A stretch of DNA of 64,000 nucleotides from assembly GCF_000429925.1 (NCBI RefSeq), contig NZ_KE386985.1, forward strand, positions 382,129 to 446,128, read 5' to 3'. The position numbers and the translations under genes are program-made. This document shows, in pieces, positions 1-7,891 of this stretch. Each line of letters opens with the position of its first letter. Position 1 is the first letter of the stretch. A model generated the notes under the pieces. It made no database searches and was not told where the DNA came from. It was given only the letters and a program-made list of their open reading frames with translations. This stretch comes from Desulfatirhabdium butyrativorans DSM 18734. Its GTDB lineage: Bacteria > Desulfobacterota > Desulfobacteria > Desulfobacterales > Desulfatirhabdiaceae.

Positions 1-2
1 AG

Positions 3-446
3 TTTAGAGGTAATTATTCCCATACGTTAGATGAAAAAGGTCGGTTCATTCTGCCGAGCCGGTTCAAGGAAGTGCTTCTGGAAAGTGAAGCCGCTTCGGT
101 CATGATGACCCGGATGGATCGGTGTATTTTCGTCTATACCATCGAGGAATGGGAAAAGATCGAGGATCGGATTACCTCTCTTCCGACAACCAGTGAAACG
201 ATGCGCCGGTTTCGGAGAATCTTTATCGGCGGAGCTTTTGAATGCCCATTCGACAAGCAGGGCAGGATTCTCATTCCCGTCCCGCTTCGGGAATATGCGC
301 AGCTTGATCGGGATATCGTGCTGGTCGGTGAAGCCCGATATTTCGAAATCTGGTCCAAGACGCTGTGGGAAAACGAAAACCTCAAGATGGAATGCGACCT
401 GGCGCAGCCTGAGGCGCGCGCAGAAATCGCGGCATTGGGAATTTGA
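3..446 (+). CDS. mraZ: MraZ transcriptional regulator / cell division protein (5' partial)
   Basis: The frame is open from the first bases of the window and its visible N-terminus (FRGNYSHTLDEKGRF) is the usual MraZ beginning, so only the start codon and perhaps one residue are missing. MraZ is an AbrB/SpoVT-like DNA-binding protein with two swapped-hairpin repeats; both are visible, LDEKGRFILP near residue 10 and FDKQGRILIP near residue 80. In E. coli it binds repeats upstream of its own gene and represses the dcw operon; that promoter lies outside this window. It is the first gene of the dcw cluster and ends 3 bases before rsmH. Confidence 0.95.
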   Translation, partial: FRGNYSHTLDEKGRFILPSRFKEVLLESEAASVMMTRMDRCIFVYTIEEWEKIEDRITSLPTTSETMRRFRRIFIGGAFECPFDKQGRILIPVPLREYAQLDRDIVLVGEARYFEIWSKTLWENENLKMECDLAQPEARAEIAALGI

Positions 447-449
447 TGC

Positions 450-1388
450 GTGTATACGGCTCATCCATCCGCAATGCTTCAGGAAACCATCGAATACCTG
501 AATTGTCGACCCGGCCGGATTGTTGTGGATTGCACCCTCGGCGGCTGCGGGCATGCGATGGCCATTTGCCGGAACATCGGTCCGGACGGTTTGCTGATCG
601 GTCTGGATCAGGATGCAGAGGCCATCGCCCATGCAAGAGAAGTCCTGGAGCCTTATGGGAACCGGGTTCGCCTGTTTCACAGCGATTTCAGTGAACTGGG
701 CGCGATTCTTTCGGGGTTGGACATTGCAGGGGTTCATGGCATCGTCATGGATTTGGGCATGTCCCGCCATCACCTGGAAGGAAGTCTGCGAGGATTCAGT
801 TTTCAGGCCGATGAGGTTCTCGATATGCGCATGGATGTTCGCAACCCGATGACAGCAGCCGAAATTCTTCGGACAGCGACAGAGAATGAACTGGCCGAAA
901 TTTTCCAGAATTTTGGCGAAGAGCGGTATGCCAAGCGAATCGCCCGTATGATCGTGCGGTCCAGGGAACATCATCCGGTTGATACGACATTCCGGCTGAG
1001 TGCGCTCGTTTGCGAGGCGCTGCCTGCCAAAGCACGCTATCGTCAGCCCATCCATCCGGCGACCCGGGTATTCATGGCCTTGCGGATAGCGGTCAATCGT
1101 GAACTGGAAAAGCTGGAAGGCTTTCTCGAATCCGTCCCGCAATGGTTGTTGCCGGGCGGGCGATTGTGCGTTCTATCCTTTCATTCGCTGGAAGACCGTA
1201 TCGTCAAACGGTTCATGCGGGCCTGGGAGGGCAGATGCGTATGCCCGCCAGGTCTTCCGGTTTGCGCCTGCGGCAGAACATCGCTCATGCATGCGGTCTT
1301 TCGACATGCCATGCGCCCGACGAATGCAGAAATCACTCGGAACCCCCTTTCCAGAAGCACAAGACTTCGCGTGGCGGAGAAATGGTGA
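450..1388 (+). CDS. rsmH: 16S rRNA (cytosine(1402)-N(4))-methyltransferase
   Basis: RsmH (MraW) methylates N4 of C1402 in the decoding centre of 16S rRNA using S-adenosylmethionine. The protein of 312 residues has the usual family length. The N-terminus carries the HP-S-AML and VVDCTLGGCGHA segments of the SAM-binding site (the family normally reads GxGGH, so the third residue of the loop is a Cys here), followed by LIGLDQD, VMDLGMS and the C-terminal LSFHSLEDRIVKRF signature. The start is a GTG 3 bases after mraZ; no in-frame ATG fits the conserved N-terminus better. The 3' end overlaps ftsL by 7 bases, so the genes are coupled. Confidence 0.97.
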   Translation: MYTAHPSAMLQETIEYLNCRPGRIVVDCTLGGCGHAMAICRNIGPDGLLIGLDQDAEAIAHAREVLEPYGNRVRLFHSDFSELGAILSGLDIAGVHGIVMDLGMSRHHLEGSLRGFSFQADEVLDMRMDVRNPMTAAEILRTATENELAEIFQNFGEERYAKRIARMIVRSREHHPVDTTFRLSALVCEALPAKARYRQPIHPATRVFMALRIAVNRELEKLEGFLESVPQWLLPGGRLCVLSFHSLEDRIVKRFMRAWEGRCVCPPGLPVCACGRTSLMHAVFRHAMRPTNAEITRNPLSRSTRLRVAEKW

Positions 1389-1801
1389 TTCCAAATCCGG
1401 ATACACAAAAGCATCAGGGACGGTCTTTCTCTTCCGGCGGTTGGGAATGGATCTCCCGATTCTTTCGATGGAAGTCTGAGCCGCCGGAGGGTTCGCTCGG
1501 GAACAGCCGACTTTCAGCAACCATCGATTCGCTGCCTGCCGGTCGACTGACCGCGCTTCTCTTGCTCATCATGGCTACCCTGTTCGAAGCCATCATTTTT
1601 GTCAAGATGGATATCCGCGACAAGAAAATCCAGAAGGAAATCGTTCAGGAGTTGCAGCGGAATCAGAGCCTGATGATCCTCGAAAACAACCTCGATATTG
1701 AAATTGCCGGTCTGAGCTCTCCAGAGAGAATCGCCCAGATCGCCAGAGATCAGTTTGGCCTTTCGACACCCAGTCATGAACAACTACAGGTGCTGCCATG
1801 A
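1382..1801 (+). CDS. ftsL: Cell division protein FtsL-like
   Basis: Small bitopic division protein of 139 residues, assigned from position (between rsmH and ftsI) and topology. It has a charged cytoplasmic tail of about 54 residues, one transmembrane helix at about 55-74 (LTALLLLIMATLFEAIIFV) and a periplasmic region with a heptad-like coiled coil (about 80-110) ending in the RIAQIARDQFGLSTP segment seen in FtsL/DivIC-type proteins. FtsL forms the FtsQLB complex and activates the FtsWI synthase. The ATG overlaps the end of rsmH, and the TGA overlaps the ATG of ftsI. The cytoplasmic tail is longer than in E. coli. FtsL sequences are poorly conserved, so context carries most of the weight. Confidence 0.85.
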   Translation: MVIPNPDTQKHQGRSFSSGGWEWISRFFRWKSEPPEGSLGNSRLSATIDSLPAGRLTALLLLIMATLFEAIIFVKMDIRDKKIQKEIVQELQRNQSLMILENNLDIEIAGLSSPERIAQIARDQFGLSTPSHEQLQVLP

Positions 1802-3636
1802 GAACCGACATCATTCATTCTGTGAAAAGACGCCTCGGGTATATGCGTTACGTTGTTTGGTTTCTTGCCGTTCTGGTTTTGGGAAAGGCGTTTTACTATC
1901 AGTGCGCCAAAAGTGAATGGCTTACCGAGGAAACCTGGCGCAGGCATATCAAGCGTACGAGTGTCGAGGGAAAGCGTGGAATGATTCTCGATGCGGCAGG
2001 CAGAGAAATGGCCCTGAGCATCGATACCATTTCCGTCGGGCTGCATCCGAAGAAAATTGAAAAATCCGGGCCGACGGTAGATCTGCTTTCCGAAGCACTG
2101 GATATTCCCAGAAAAGCGCTCGAGCAGCAGATTGCGGAATCCGAAAAGCGGGATTTCATCTGGTTGAAGCGCAAGCTTCCTCCGGTCGATTCCGTTCGAC
2201 TGGTCCAGAAAATCGAGAAGGCAATTTGCGATCCTTCAAGCCCGCTCCATAAAAACAGCAAGAAGGCGCTTGATTCGAACCCGCTGTACTTCCAGCGGAT
2301 GCAGAAGGAAATTCTGCCGGGCGTTCTGTTCGTTCCCGAGTACAATCGCTACTATCCCAACAAAACGCTCGCCGCACAGGTCGTCGGCTTTACCGGGACA
2401 GACAGCAAGGGTATGGAAGGTATCGAAAAGCAATACGATCAGGAACTTTCAGGGTATCATTCCGTGGCCCGGGTGCTCAAGGATGCCCGGGGAATGGGGC
2501 TCGATGTTGAAATGCCCGAGGAGTCGGCATACAATGGCAACAGCGTCGTTCTGACGATCGATGGGATGATTCAGTACAGCGCGGAGAGGGCGCTCGAGGA
2601 GGCAGTCAATACATTCGAGGCAAAGTCGGGCATGGCCATGGTCATGGATCCTTTTTCGGGAGCGATTCTGGCGCTGGCGCATTATCCTTCCTACAACCCC
2701 AACAATATTGCCGACGATGACCGGAAGCTGATTCGGATCAGGGCGGCGACAGATCCTTTTGAGCCGGGATCGACAATGAAAATATTCAGCGCTGCGGCAG
2801 CCATCGAATTCAATGTTTGCAAACCGCAAACCGTTTTTTTCTGTGAGAACGGGGCCTATCGGATCGGCACCAATGTGGTGCATGATACGCATTCATACGG
2901 GAACCTGTCCCTTACGGAGATTATCAAATATTCCAGCAATATCGGCGCGATCAAGGTCGGGCAGAGCATCGGGCCCGATTTTCTCTTCGCAAACCTGAAA
3001 AACTTCGGGTTCGGGGATCGAACCGGAATCGATTTGAGCAGTGAAAGTGCAGGCATGTTGTCGGATCATCGCAAATGGCGCAAAATCGATGCCGGGACCA
3101 TTGCTTTCGGGCAGGGGGTGGCTGTGACCACGATGCAGCTTGCTGCAGCGACTTCGGCGCTGGCCAATGGCGGCATGCTGATGAAGCCCAGGCTGGTTCA
3201 GGCGATTCTCGATCCATCCGGCAATCAGACGCAGGTTTTTCCGCCCCAGGCCATTCGACGGGCCTGTTCCAAGAAAACGGCCCAAACGGTAAGGGACATG
3301 ATGAAAGAGGTCATCACCACGGGTGGAACGGGTGTGAATGCCGCCATGGAGGGATATACCGTTTGCGGAAAGACGGGTACGGCCCAAAAGACGATCGGCG
3401 GCGCCTATGCCAGAGGAAAGTATGTATCCTCCTTCATTGGTTTTGTCCCGATGGATCGTCCCGCAGCCGTTATCCTGGTGATCCTTGACGAGCCGTCCAA
3501 ACGCCATTACGGTGGTACGGTCGCTGCACCGGCATTCAAGAAAATCGCCATCGATACATTGGGGTATCTGGGGATTCCGCCCGAAACCTTCCCGAAGAAA
3601 TTCATGGTCTCTCTGGGCCGAGAGGTAGATGGATGA
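1798..3636 (+). CDS. ftsI: Peptidoglycan D,D-transpeptidase FtsI (PBP3)
   Basis: Class B penicillin-binding protein of 612 residues that cross-links septal peptidoglycan in the periplasm as partner of FtsW. Topology: short cytoplasmic tail, one membrane anchor at about 17-35, dimerisation domain (about 50-230, with the PNKTLAAQVVGF stretch), then the transpeptidase domain. The three active-site motifs are intact: STMK with nucleophile Ser325, SSN at 379-381 and KTGT at 525-528. No PASTA domain follows; the protein ends shortly after the transpeptidase fold. Start ATG overlaps the ftsL stop (ATGA), and the gene end overlaps murE in the same way. Confidence 0.97.
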   Translation: MRTDIIHSVKRRLGYMRYVVWFLAVLVLGKAFYYQCAKSEWLTEETWRRHIKRTSVEGKRGMILDAAGREMALSIDTISVGLHPKKIEKSGPTVDLLSEALDIPRKALEQQIAESEKRDFIWLKRKLPPVDSVRLVQKIEKAICDPSSPLHKNSKKALDSNPLYFQRMQKEILPGVLFVPEYNRYYPNKTLAAQVVGFTGTDSKGMEGIEKQYDQELSGYHSVARVLKDARGMGLDVEMPEESAYNGNSVVLTIDGMIQYSAERALEEAVNTFEAKSGMAMVMDPFSGAILALAHYPSYNPNNIADDDRKLIRIRAATDPFEPGSTMKIFSAAAAIEFNVCKPQTVFFCENGAYRIGTNVVHDTHSYGNLSLTEIIKYSSNIGAIKVGQSIGPDFLFANLKNFGFGDRTGIDLSSESAGMLSDHRKWRKIDAGTIAFGQGVAVTTMQLAAATSALANGGMLMKPRLVQAILDPSGNQTQVFPPQAIRRACSKKTAQTVRDMMKEVITTGGTGVNAAMEGYTVCGKTGTAQKTIGGAYARGKYVSSFIGFVPMDRPAAVILVILDEPSKRHYGGTVAAPAFKKIAIDTLGYLGIPPETFPKKFMVSLGREVDG

Positions 3637-5243
3637 AACTGCGTGATGTATTGGCGTGCATCACACCCCGCTCGGTAACGGGTCCCGGAGGGGCTTCGGG
3701 CCGAGAACTTCCGGATGCCTGTCTGGATATGGACATTACGGCCGTACATTATCGGGCGCAGGACGTCATCCCAGGCAGCCTGTTTGTGGCCGTTCCCGGC
3801 AGCCGGGCGGACGGCAATGCGTTTGTGCCTTTGGCGCTGGCGCGAGGAGCGCAGGTGATCGTCAGTGAGCGGCCCACCGCCGTTCCGGGCGCCGTTCTGA
3901 TCGAAGTGGAAAAAGCCCGCTGGGCCATGGCGCGCATCGCGGCCCGGTTTTACGGCGATCCGTCCCGGGACATGGTCGTCGTGGCCATTACCGGTACCAA
4001 CGGCAAGACCACGACCGCCTTCCTGATCGAAAGCATCCTGAAGAAGGCCGGTTTTTCGGCAGGCGTTATCGGCACACTGAACGCCCGCTATCCGGGAACC
4101 GTCATCGATATCGGCATGACGACACCCGAGTCCGTGGATCTGCAGCGCATCCTGCATGACATGAAAGCGGCAGGGGTCACCCATGTGGTCATGGAGGCCT
4201 CCTCGCACGCCATTGCACTCGAGCGGATCGAAGGATGCCGTCTGGATGTCGGCATGTTGACCAATGTCACCCAGGATCATCTCGATTTTCACAAGGACAT
4301 GCAGACATACTGGGAAGCCAAAAAAAAACTGTTTACGCACTATCTGGCGGACCAGCCTTCTGGGCGGCGGCCAACTGCCGTCGTCAATCGAAACGATCCG
4401 AGAGGGCGGGAGCTGTGCCTGGAACTGGATATACCGGTGCTCGATGTAGGGTTTGAAGATGATTGCAAAGTCCGATCGATCCCGATCCGAAGCGATACCC
4501 ATGGCATTGAAGCCGTCATTGTCACGCCATCCGGCCTGTTTCAGGTCAAAAGCTCCCTGATCGGGCAGCACAATCTCGAAAACATCCTGTGTGCCGCTGC
4601 AGCCGGTGTCGCCCTCGGTCTTTCGCTGAAAACCATTCGGGAAGGGATCGAAGCCGTGTCCTGGGTTCCGGGAAGACTCGAGCGAATCCCCAATACCCTG
4701 AAACGGCTGGTCACGGTCGATTATGCCCATACCCCCGATGCGCTCGATCACGTCCTTTCCACCCTGCATCAACTGATCGGCGGAAAGCTGATCTGTGTTT
4801 TCGGCTGCGGCGGGGATCGGGATGCCTCCAAGCGGCCGATCATGGGCCGAATTGCAGCCAAATGGGCCGACGCGGTCGTGGTGACATCCGACAATCCGCG
4901 AAGCGAGGACCCCATGGCCATCATCGGCGCCGTTGTTGACGGTCTGGTGGAAGGCGGTTGGCATGCTGCCGAGCCGAATCGGCGAAGAATCGGCAGGCAA
5001 AATCGCCAGTTTTGGGTCGAGCCGGATCGCAGAAAGGCCATCCGGCTGGCCATATCGCTTTCCAGCCGCTCGGATGCCGTTCTGATCGCTGGAAAGGGGC
5101 ACGAAACTTACCAGATCATCGGCTCCGAGCACCTCCCTTTCGATGATCGCGTGGAAGCCGGGCTGGCATTGAAGGAAATGGCCCGGACCGGCTCTCGGGC
5201 GGCCAAACCACAAACCCGACGTCAGAAGAACACCCAACCATGA
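3633..5243 (+). CDS. murE: UDP-N-acetylmuramoyl-L-alanyl-D-glutamate--2,6-diaminopimelate ligase
   Basis: Cytoplasmic Mur ligase adding the third residue of the stem peptide. The ATP-binding loop TGTNGKTTT lies near residue 120, the central-domain EASSHA and NVTQDHLDFH motifs follow, and the C-terminal domain contains DNPR at about 420-423, the motif that marks meso-diaminopimelate rather than L-lysine specificity. At 536 residues it is somewhat longer than the E. coli enzyme; extra residues (NRRRIGRQNRQF) lie between the DNPR motif and PDRRKAI, and the C-terminus has an Arg/Lys-rich tail. Coupled to ftsI and murF by ATGA overlaps. Confidence 0.97.
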   Translation: MKLRDVLACITPRSVTGPGGASGRELPDACLDMDITAVHYRAQDVIPGSLFVAVPGSRADGNAFVPLALARGAQVIVSERPTAVPGAVLIEVEKARWAMARIAARFYGDPSRDMVVVAITGTNGKTTTAFLIESILKKAGFSAGVIGTLNARYPGTVIDIGMTTPESVDLQRILHDMKAAGVTHVVMEASSHAIALERIEGCRLDVGMLTNVTQDHLDFHKDMQTYWEAKKKLFTHYLADQPSGRRPTAVVNRNDPRGRELCLELDIPVLDVGFEDDCKVRSIPIRSDTHGIEAVIVTPSGLFQVKSSLIGQHNLENILCAAAAGVALGLSLKTIREGIEAVSWVPGRLERIPNTLKRLVTVDYAHTPDALDHVLSTLHQLIGGKLICVFGCGGDRDASKRPIMGRIAAKWADAVVVTSDNPRSEDPMAIIGAVVDGLVEGGWHAAEPNRRRIGRQNRQFWVEPDRRKAIRLAISLSSRSDAVLIAGKGHETYQIIGSEHLPFDDRVEAGLALKEMARTGSRAAKPQTRRQKNTQP

Positions 5244-6646
5244 ACACATGGCGCTTGCGGGATTTGCTGGAAGCGACGGCAGGAGAGTGCCTTTGCCGCA
5301 TCCGAGACGATGGGTACCGGACGATCGGGACCGATTCAAGGACCATTCGTCCGGGCGATATTTTTGTAGCCCTGATCGGGGAAAATCATGACGGACACCG
5401 GTTTATCGATGCGGCAATCGAAAATGGCGCCAAAGCGATCATCCTGAATCCGGATGCGGTCGGGGAGGAGGCCATTCGCCGATGGGCTCTGCAGGGGATA
5501 GCGTGTATCGCTGTATCGGATACCCTGACTGCGCTGGGGGATCTGGCCCGCTATCATCGGAATCGCATGAACGTCGGGGTGGTGGCCGTTACGGGTTCGA
5601 ATGGAAAAACCACCACCAAGAATCTGACCGCCGCCGTACTGGGCCAATGCTTTCCCGTGCTTGCCACGGAAGGAAATTTCAACAACCTGATCGGCGTACC
5701 CCTGACCCTGTTCCGATTGAATCCGGAACATCGCTGGGCGGTTATCGAGATGGGCATGAACCGGCCGGGAGAAATCGATCGGCTGGGAGCCATCGCCAGT
5801 CCTGATATCGGCATCATCACCAATGTGGCTCCGGCGCATCTGGAAGGGCTGGGCAGCATCGAGCGGGTGGCTCTGGCCAAGGCCGAGCTGATGGATCATG
5901 TGCGGGAGGCGATGGTGCTCAACGCGGACGACCCGATGCATGCTTTCCTTGCCAACCGTTGCCAGACAACGATTGTCTCGTTCGGAAATTCCGATGGGGC
6001 GGACATACGGGCCACGCGTATCGAGCAGGGGTTTACGGATAGCCGTTTTCTGCTGCATATCCCGGGATATGCGCCCCTGGGCGTTCATTTGCATCTTGCC
6101 GGGCCAGCCATGATTTCCAATGCCCTGGCTGCCGCTGCCGCCGGTTTTGCGGCCGGGCTTGGTCCGGATGCCATCGTGAGGGGTCTTGAAGGCGTTCGTC
6201 CCGTGCCGGGAAGGATGTATTGCATCGACACGCCCGGAGGGATCCGGCTGATCGATGATACGTACAATGCCAATCCCGGATCCATGAAAGCGGCACTGTC
6301 CGCCCTTGCGCCCTTTTGCCGGGAGCGACGCATTTTCCTGATTCTGGGAGATATGTTCGAGCTGGGGGAAGCTGCCGCTTCCCTTCACCGGGAAATCGGG
6401 CGGGAAGCGGGAAAGACCGGGGTGTTTCGATTGTGGGCAACAGGAGCTCATGCAACCGATGTCGTATCCGGTGCGATGGATGCGGGGATGGATGGCGATG
6501 CGCTCATGGCCGGAACGCCGGGCGATCTGGTTGCGGGCCTGAAAGCGCTCCTGGCTCCGGGAGACTGGGTTTTGGTGAAAGGAAGCCGCGGGATGCGGAT
6601 GGAGACCATTGTCAGCGACATCCGGCAATGGTTGCAGGAGGGATGA
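5240..6646 (+). CDS. murF: UDP-N-acetylmuramoyl-tripeptide--D-alanyl-D-alanine ligase
   Basis: Mur ligase of 468 residues that adds the D-Ala-D-Ala dipeptide to complete UDP-MurNAc-pentapeptide. The P-loop TGSNGKTTTKN (about 118-128), the WAVIEMGMNRPGEI motif and the substrate-domain DDTYNANPGSMKAAL signature are all present. It starts on the ATG overlapping the murE stop and ends 6 bases before mraY. The D-Ala-D-Ala ligase gene (ddl), which in some bacteria sits later in this cluster, is not found in the window. Confidence 0.97.
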   Translation: MNTWRLRDLLEATAGECLCRIRDDGYRTIGTDSRTIRPGDIFVALIGENHDGHRFIDAAIENGAKAIILNPDAVGEEAIRRWALQGIACIAVSDTLTALGDLARYHRNRMNVGVVAVTGSNGKTTTKNLTAAVLGQCFPVLATEGNFNNLIGVPLTLFRLNPEHRWAVIEMGMNRPGEIDRLGAIASPDIGIITNVAPAHLEGLGSIERVALAKAELMDHVREAMVLNADDPMHAFLANRCQTTIVSFGNSDGADIRATRIEQGFTDSRFLLHIPGYAPLGVHLHLAGPAMISNALAAAAAGFAAGLGPDAIVRGLEGVRPVPGRMYCIDTPGGIRLIDDTYNANPGSMKAALSALAPFCRERRIFLILGDMFELGEAAASLHREIGREAGKTGVFRLWATGAHATDVVSGAMDAGMDGDALMAGTPGDLVAGLKALLAPGDWVLVKGSRGMRMETIVSDIRQWLQEG

Positions 6647-6652
6647 GACCCC

Positions 6653-7732
6653 ATGCTGTATCTTCTGCTGTATCCACTGGGCACGAACTTCACCATTTTC
6701 AATGTGTTCCGCTATATCACCTTCCGGACGATCTATGCGGGTCTGACCGCTTTTTTGATCTGCTTTCTTCTTGGGCCATGGTTCATCCAGAAACTCAAGG
6801 ATCTTCAGGTACGCCAGTATATCCGGCAAGAAGGACCGCAATCCCACCAAAAAAAGGCGGGCACGCCGACCATGGGGGGGACCCTGATCCTGACGAGCCT
6901 GACGATTTCGGTGCTGCTTTGGGGCAACCTCAAAAACGGGTATTTGTGGATCACCCTGTTCATTACGCTGACGACGGGGCTTGTCGGTTTCCTTGACGAT
7001 TACCTGATGCTTGCCAGAAAGCAGAACAAGGGGCTATCGGCACGGAACAAGCTCGGATGCCAGACCCTCGTGGCGCTGCTGGGCAGCCTGCTGCTCTATT
7101 TTTATCCCGGCTTTTCGACGGAAATCACCTTCCCTTTCTTCAAACACACAACGGTCGATCTGGGGCTGGGCTATGTCCTGTTTGCCAGCCTGGTCATTGT
7201 GGCGGCTTCCAATGCCGTCAACCTCACCGACGGGCTCGACGGGCTGGCCATCGGCCCGATGATCGTGGCCAGTGTGACCTATATGGTTTTTGCCTATGTG
7301 ACCGGTCATGCCCGGATTGCCGCTTACCTCCAGCTTGCCTATGTGCCCGGCGGCGGCGAGATGAGCGTTTTCTGCGGGGCGCTGGCAGGGTCAGGGCTGG
7401 GTTTTCTCTGGTTCAACGCCTATCCGGCTCAGGTTTTCATGGGTGATGTCGGATCGCTTTCCCTGGGCGCCGCCCTGGGCACCATCGCGGTCATCTGTAA
7501 ACAGGAGATTCTGCTGGTTCTCGTTGGCGGTCTTTTCGTGATCGAAGCCTTGTCGGTCATTTTTCAGGTGGGTTATTTCAAGATGACCCACGGAAGACGC
7601 ATTTTCCGGATGGCCCCTTTGCATCATCATTTCGAACTCAAAGGCTGGCCGGAGCCCAAGGTCATTGTCCGTTTCTGGATCATTGCCATCGCTTTGGCGC
7701 TCGTCGCCATCAGTACACTGAAAATCCGCTGA
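6653..7732 (+). CDS. mraY: Phospho-N-acetylmuramoyl-pentapeptide-transferase
   Basis: Integral membrane enzyme of 359 residues with about ten transmembrane helices that transfers phospho-MurNAc-pentapeptide to undecaprenyl phosphate, making lipid I. Recognisable signatures are GTPTMGG after the second helix, the LDDYLML acidic motif, [13 protein letters not shown], and [15 protein letters not shown] near the C-terminus, containing the conserved HHH. The length matches the family. It follows murF by 6 bases. The 3' side is unusual for this cluster: about 160 bases of repeat-containing DNA separate it from murD. Confidence 0.97.
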   Translation: MLYLLLYPLGTNFTIFNVFRYITFRTIYAGLTAFLICFLLGPWFIQKLKDLQVRQYIRQEGPQSHQKKAGTPTMGGTLILTSLTISVLLWGNLKNGYLWITLFITLTTGLVGFLDDYLMLARKQNKGLSARNKLGCQTLVALLGSLLLYFYPGFSTEITFPFFKHTTVDLGLGYVLFASLVIVAASNAVNLTDGLDGLAIGPMIVASVTYMVFAYVTGHARIAAYLQLAYVPGGGEMSVFCGALAGSGLGFLWFNAYPAQVFMGDVGSLSLGAALGTIAVICKQEILLVLVGGLFVIEALSVIFQVGYFKMTHGRRIFRMAPLHHHFELKGWPEPKVIVRFWIIAIALALVAISTLKIR

Positions 7733-7751
7733 ACCGCGCAACTGCGTGGTG

Positions 7752-7879
7752 CCTGAACGGAAAACCCTGTTTGGGTTACAACCTGAGCCGGAGGGCAGAC
7801 TGTTTCACGCTGTATCGCAAAATTGCCTGCCAACAGGCGGCGCGTTGCTCCAAATAGCGGTTTTTCGTCCAGCCACTAC
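7752..7879. repeat. MITE-like palindromic element between mraY and murD (copy A)
   Basis: About 128 bases of non-coding DNA bounded by imperfect inverted ends: the left end (7752-7769, GTGCCTGAACGGAAAACC) matches the reverse complement of the right end near 7860-7878 at about 15 of 18 positions. The right 77 bases (7803-7879) are about 87% identical to 36898-36974, and a shorter copy lies at 19952-20007. It carries no ORF worth calling; an upstream extension of murD into it is repeat sequence, not protein. Confidence 0.75.
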
Positions 7880-7891
7880 ATGAAGGATGAC

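Noticed and set aside
4960..5025. Repeat insertion in murE similar to that in murD
   Set aside because: A short GGCAAA-TCGCCAG resemblance to the murD insert was seen, but it is too short and lacks the tandem units.
3507..5339. 610-residue minus-strand ORF across murE
   Set aside because: Antisense shadow of murE; no start context and no protein-like motifs, while the plus strand has all Mur ligase motifs.
5336..6850. 504-residue minus-strand ORF across murF and mraY start
   Set aside because: Shadow caused by high G+C third positions of murF.
7823..7891. Upstream extension of MurD N-terminus
   Set aside because: It translates the MITE-like repeat and lacks a ribosome-binding site; conserved MurD begins after 7892.
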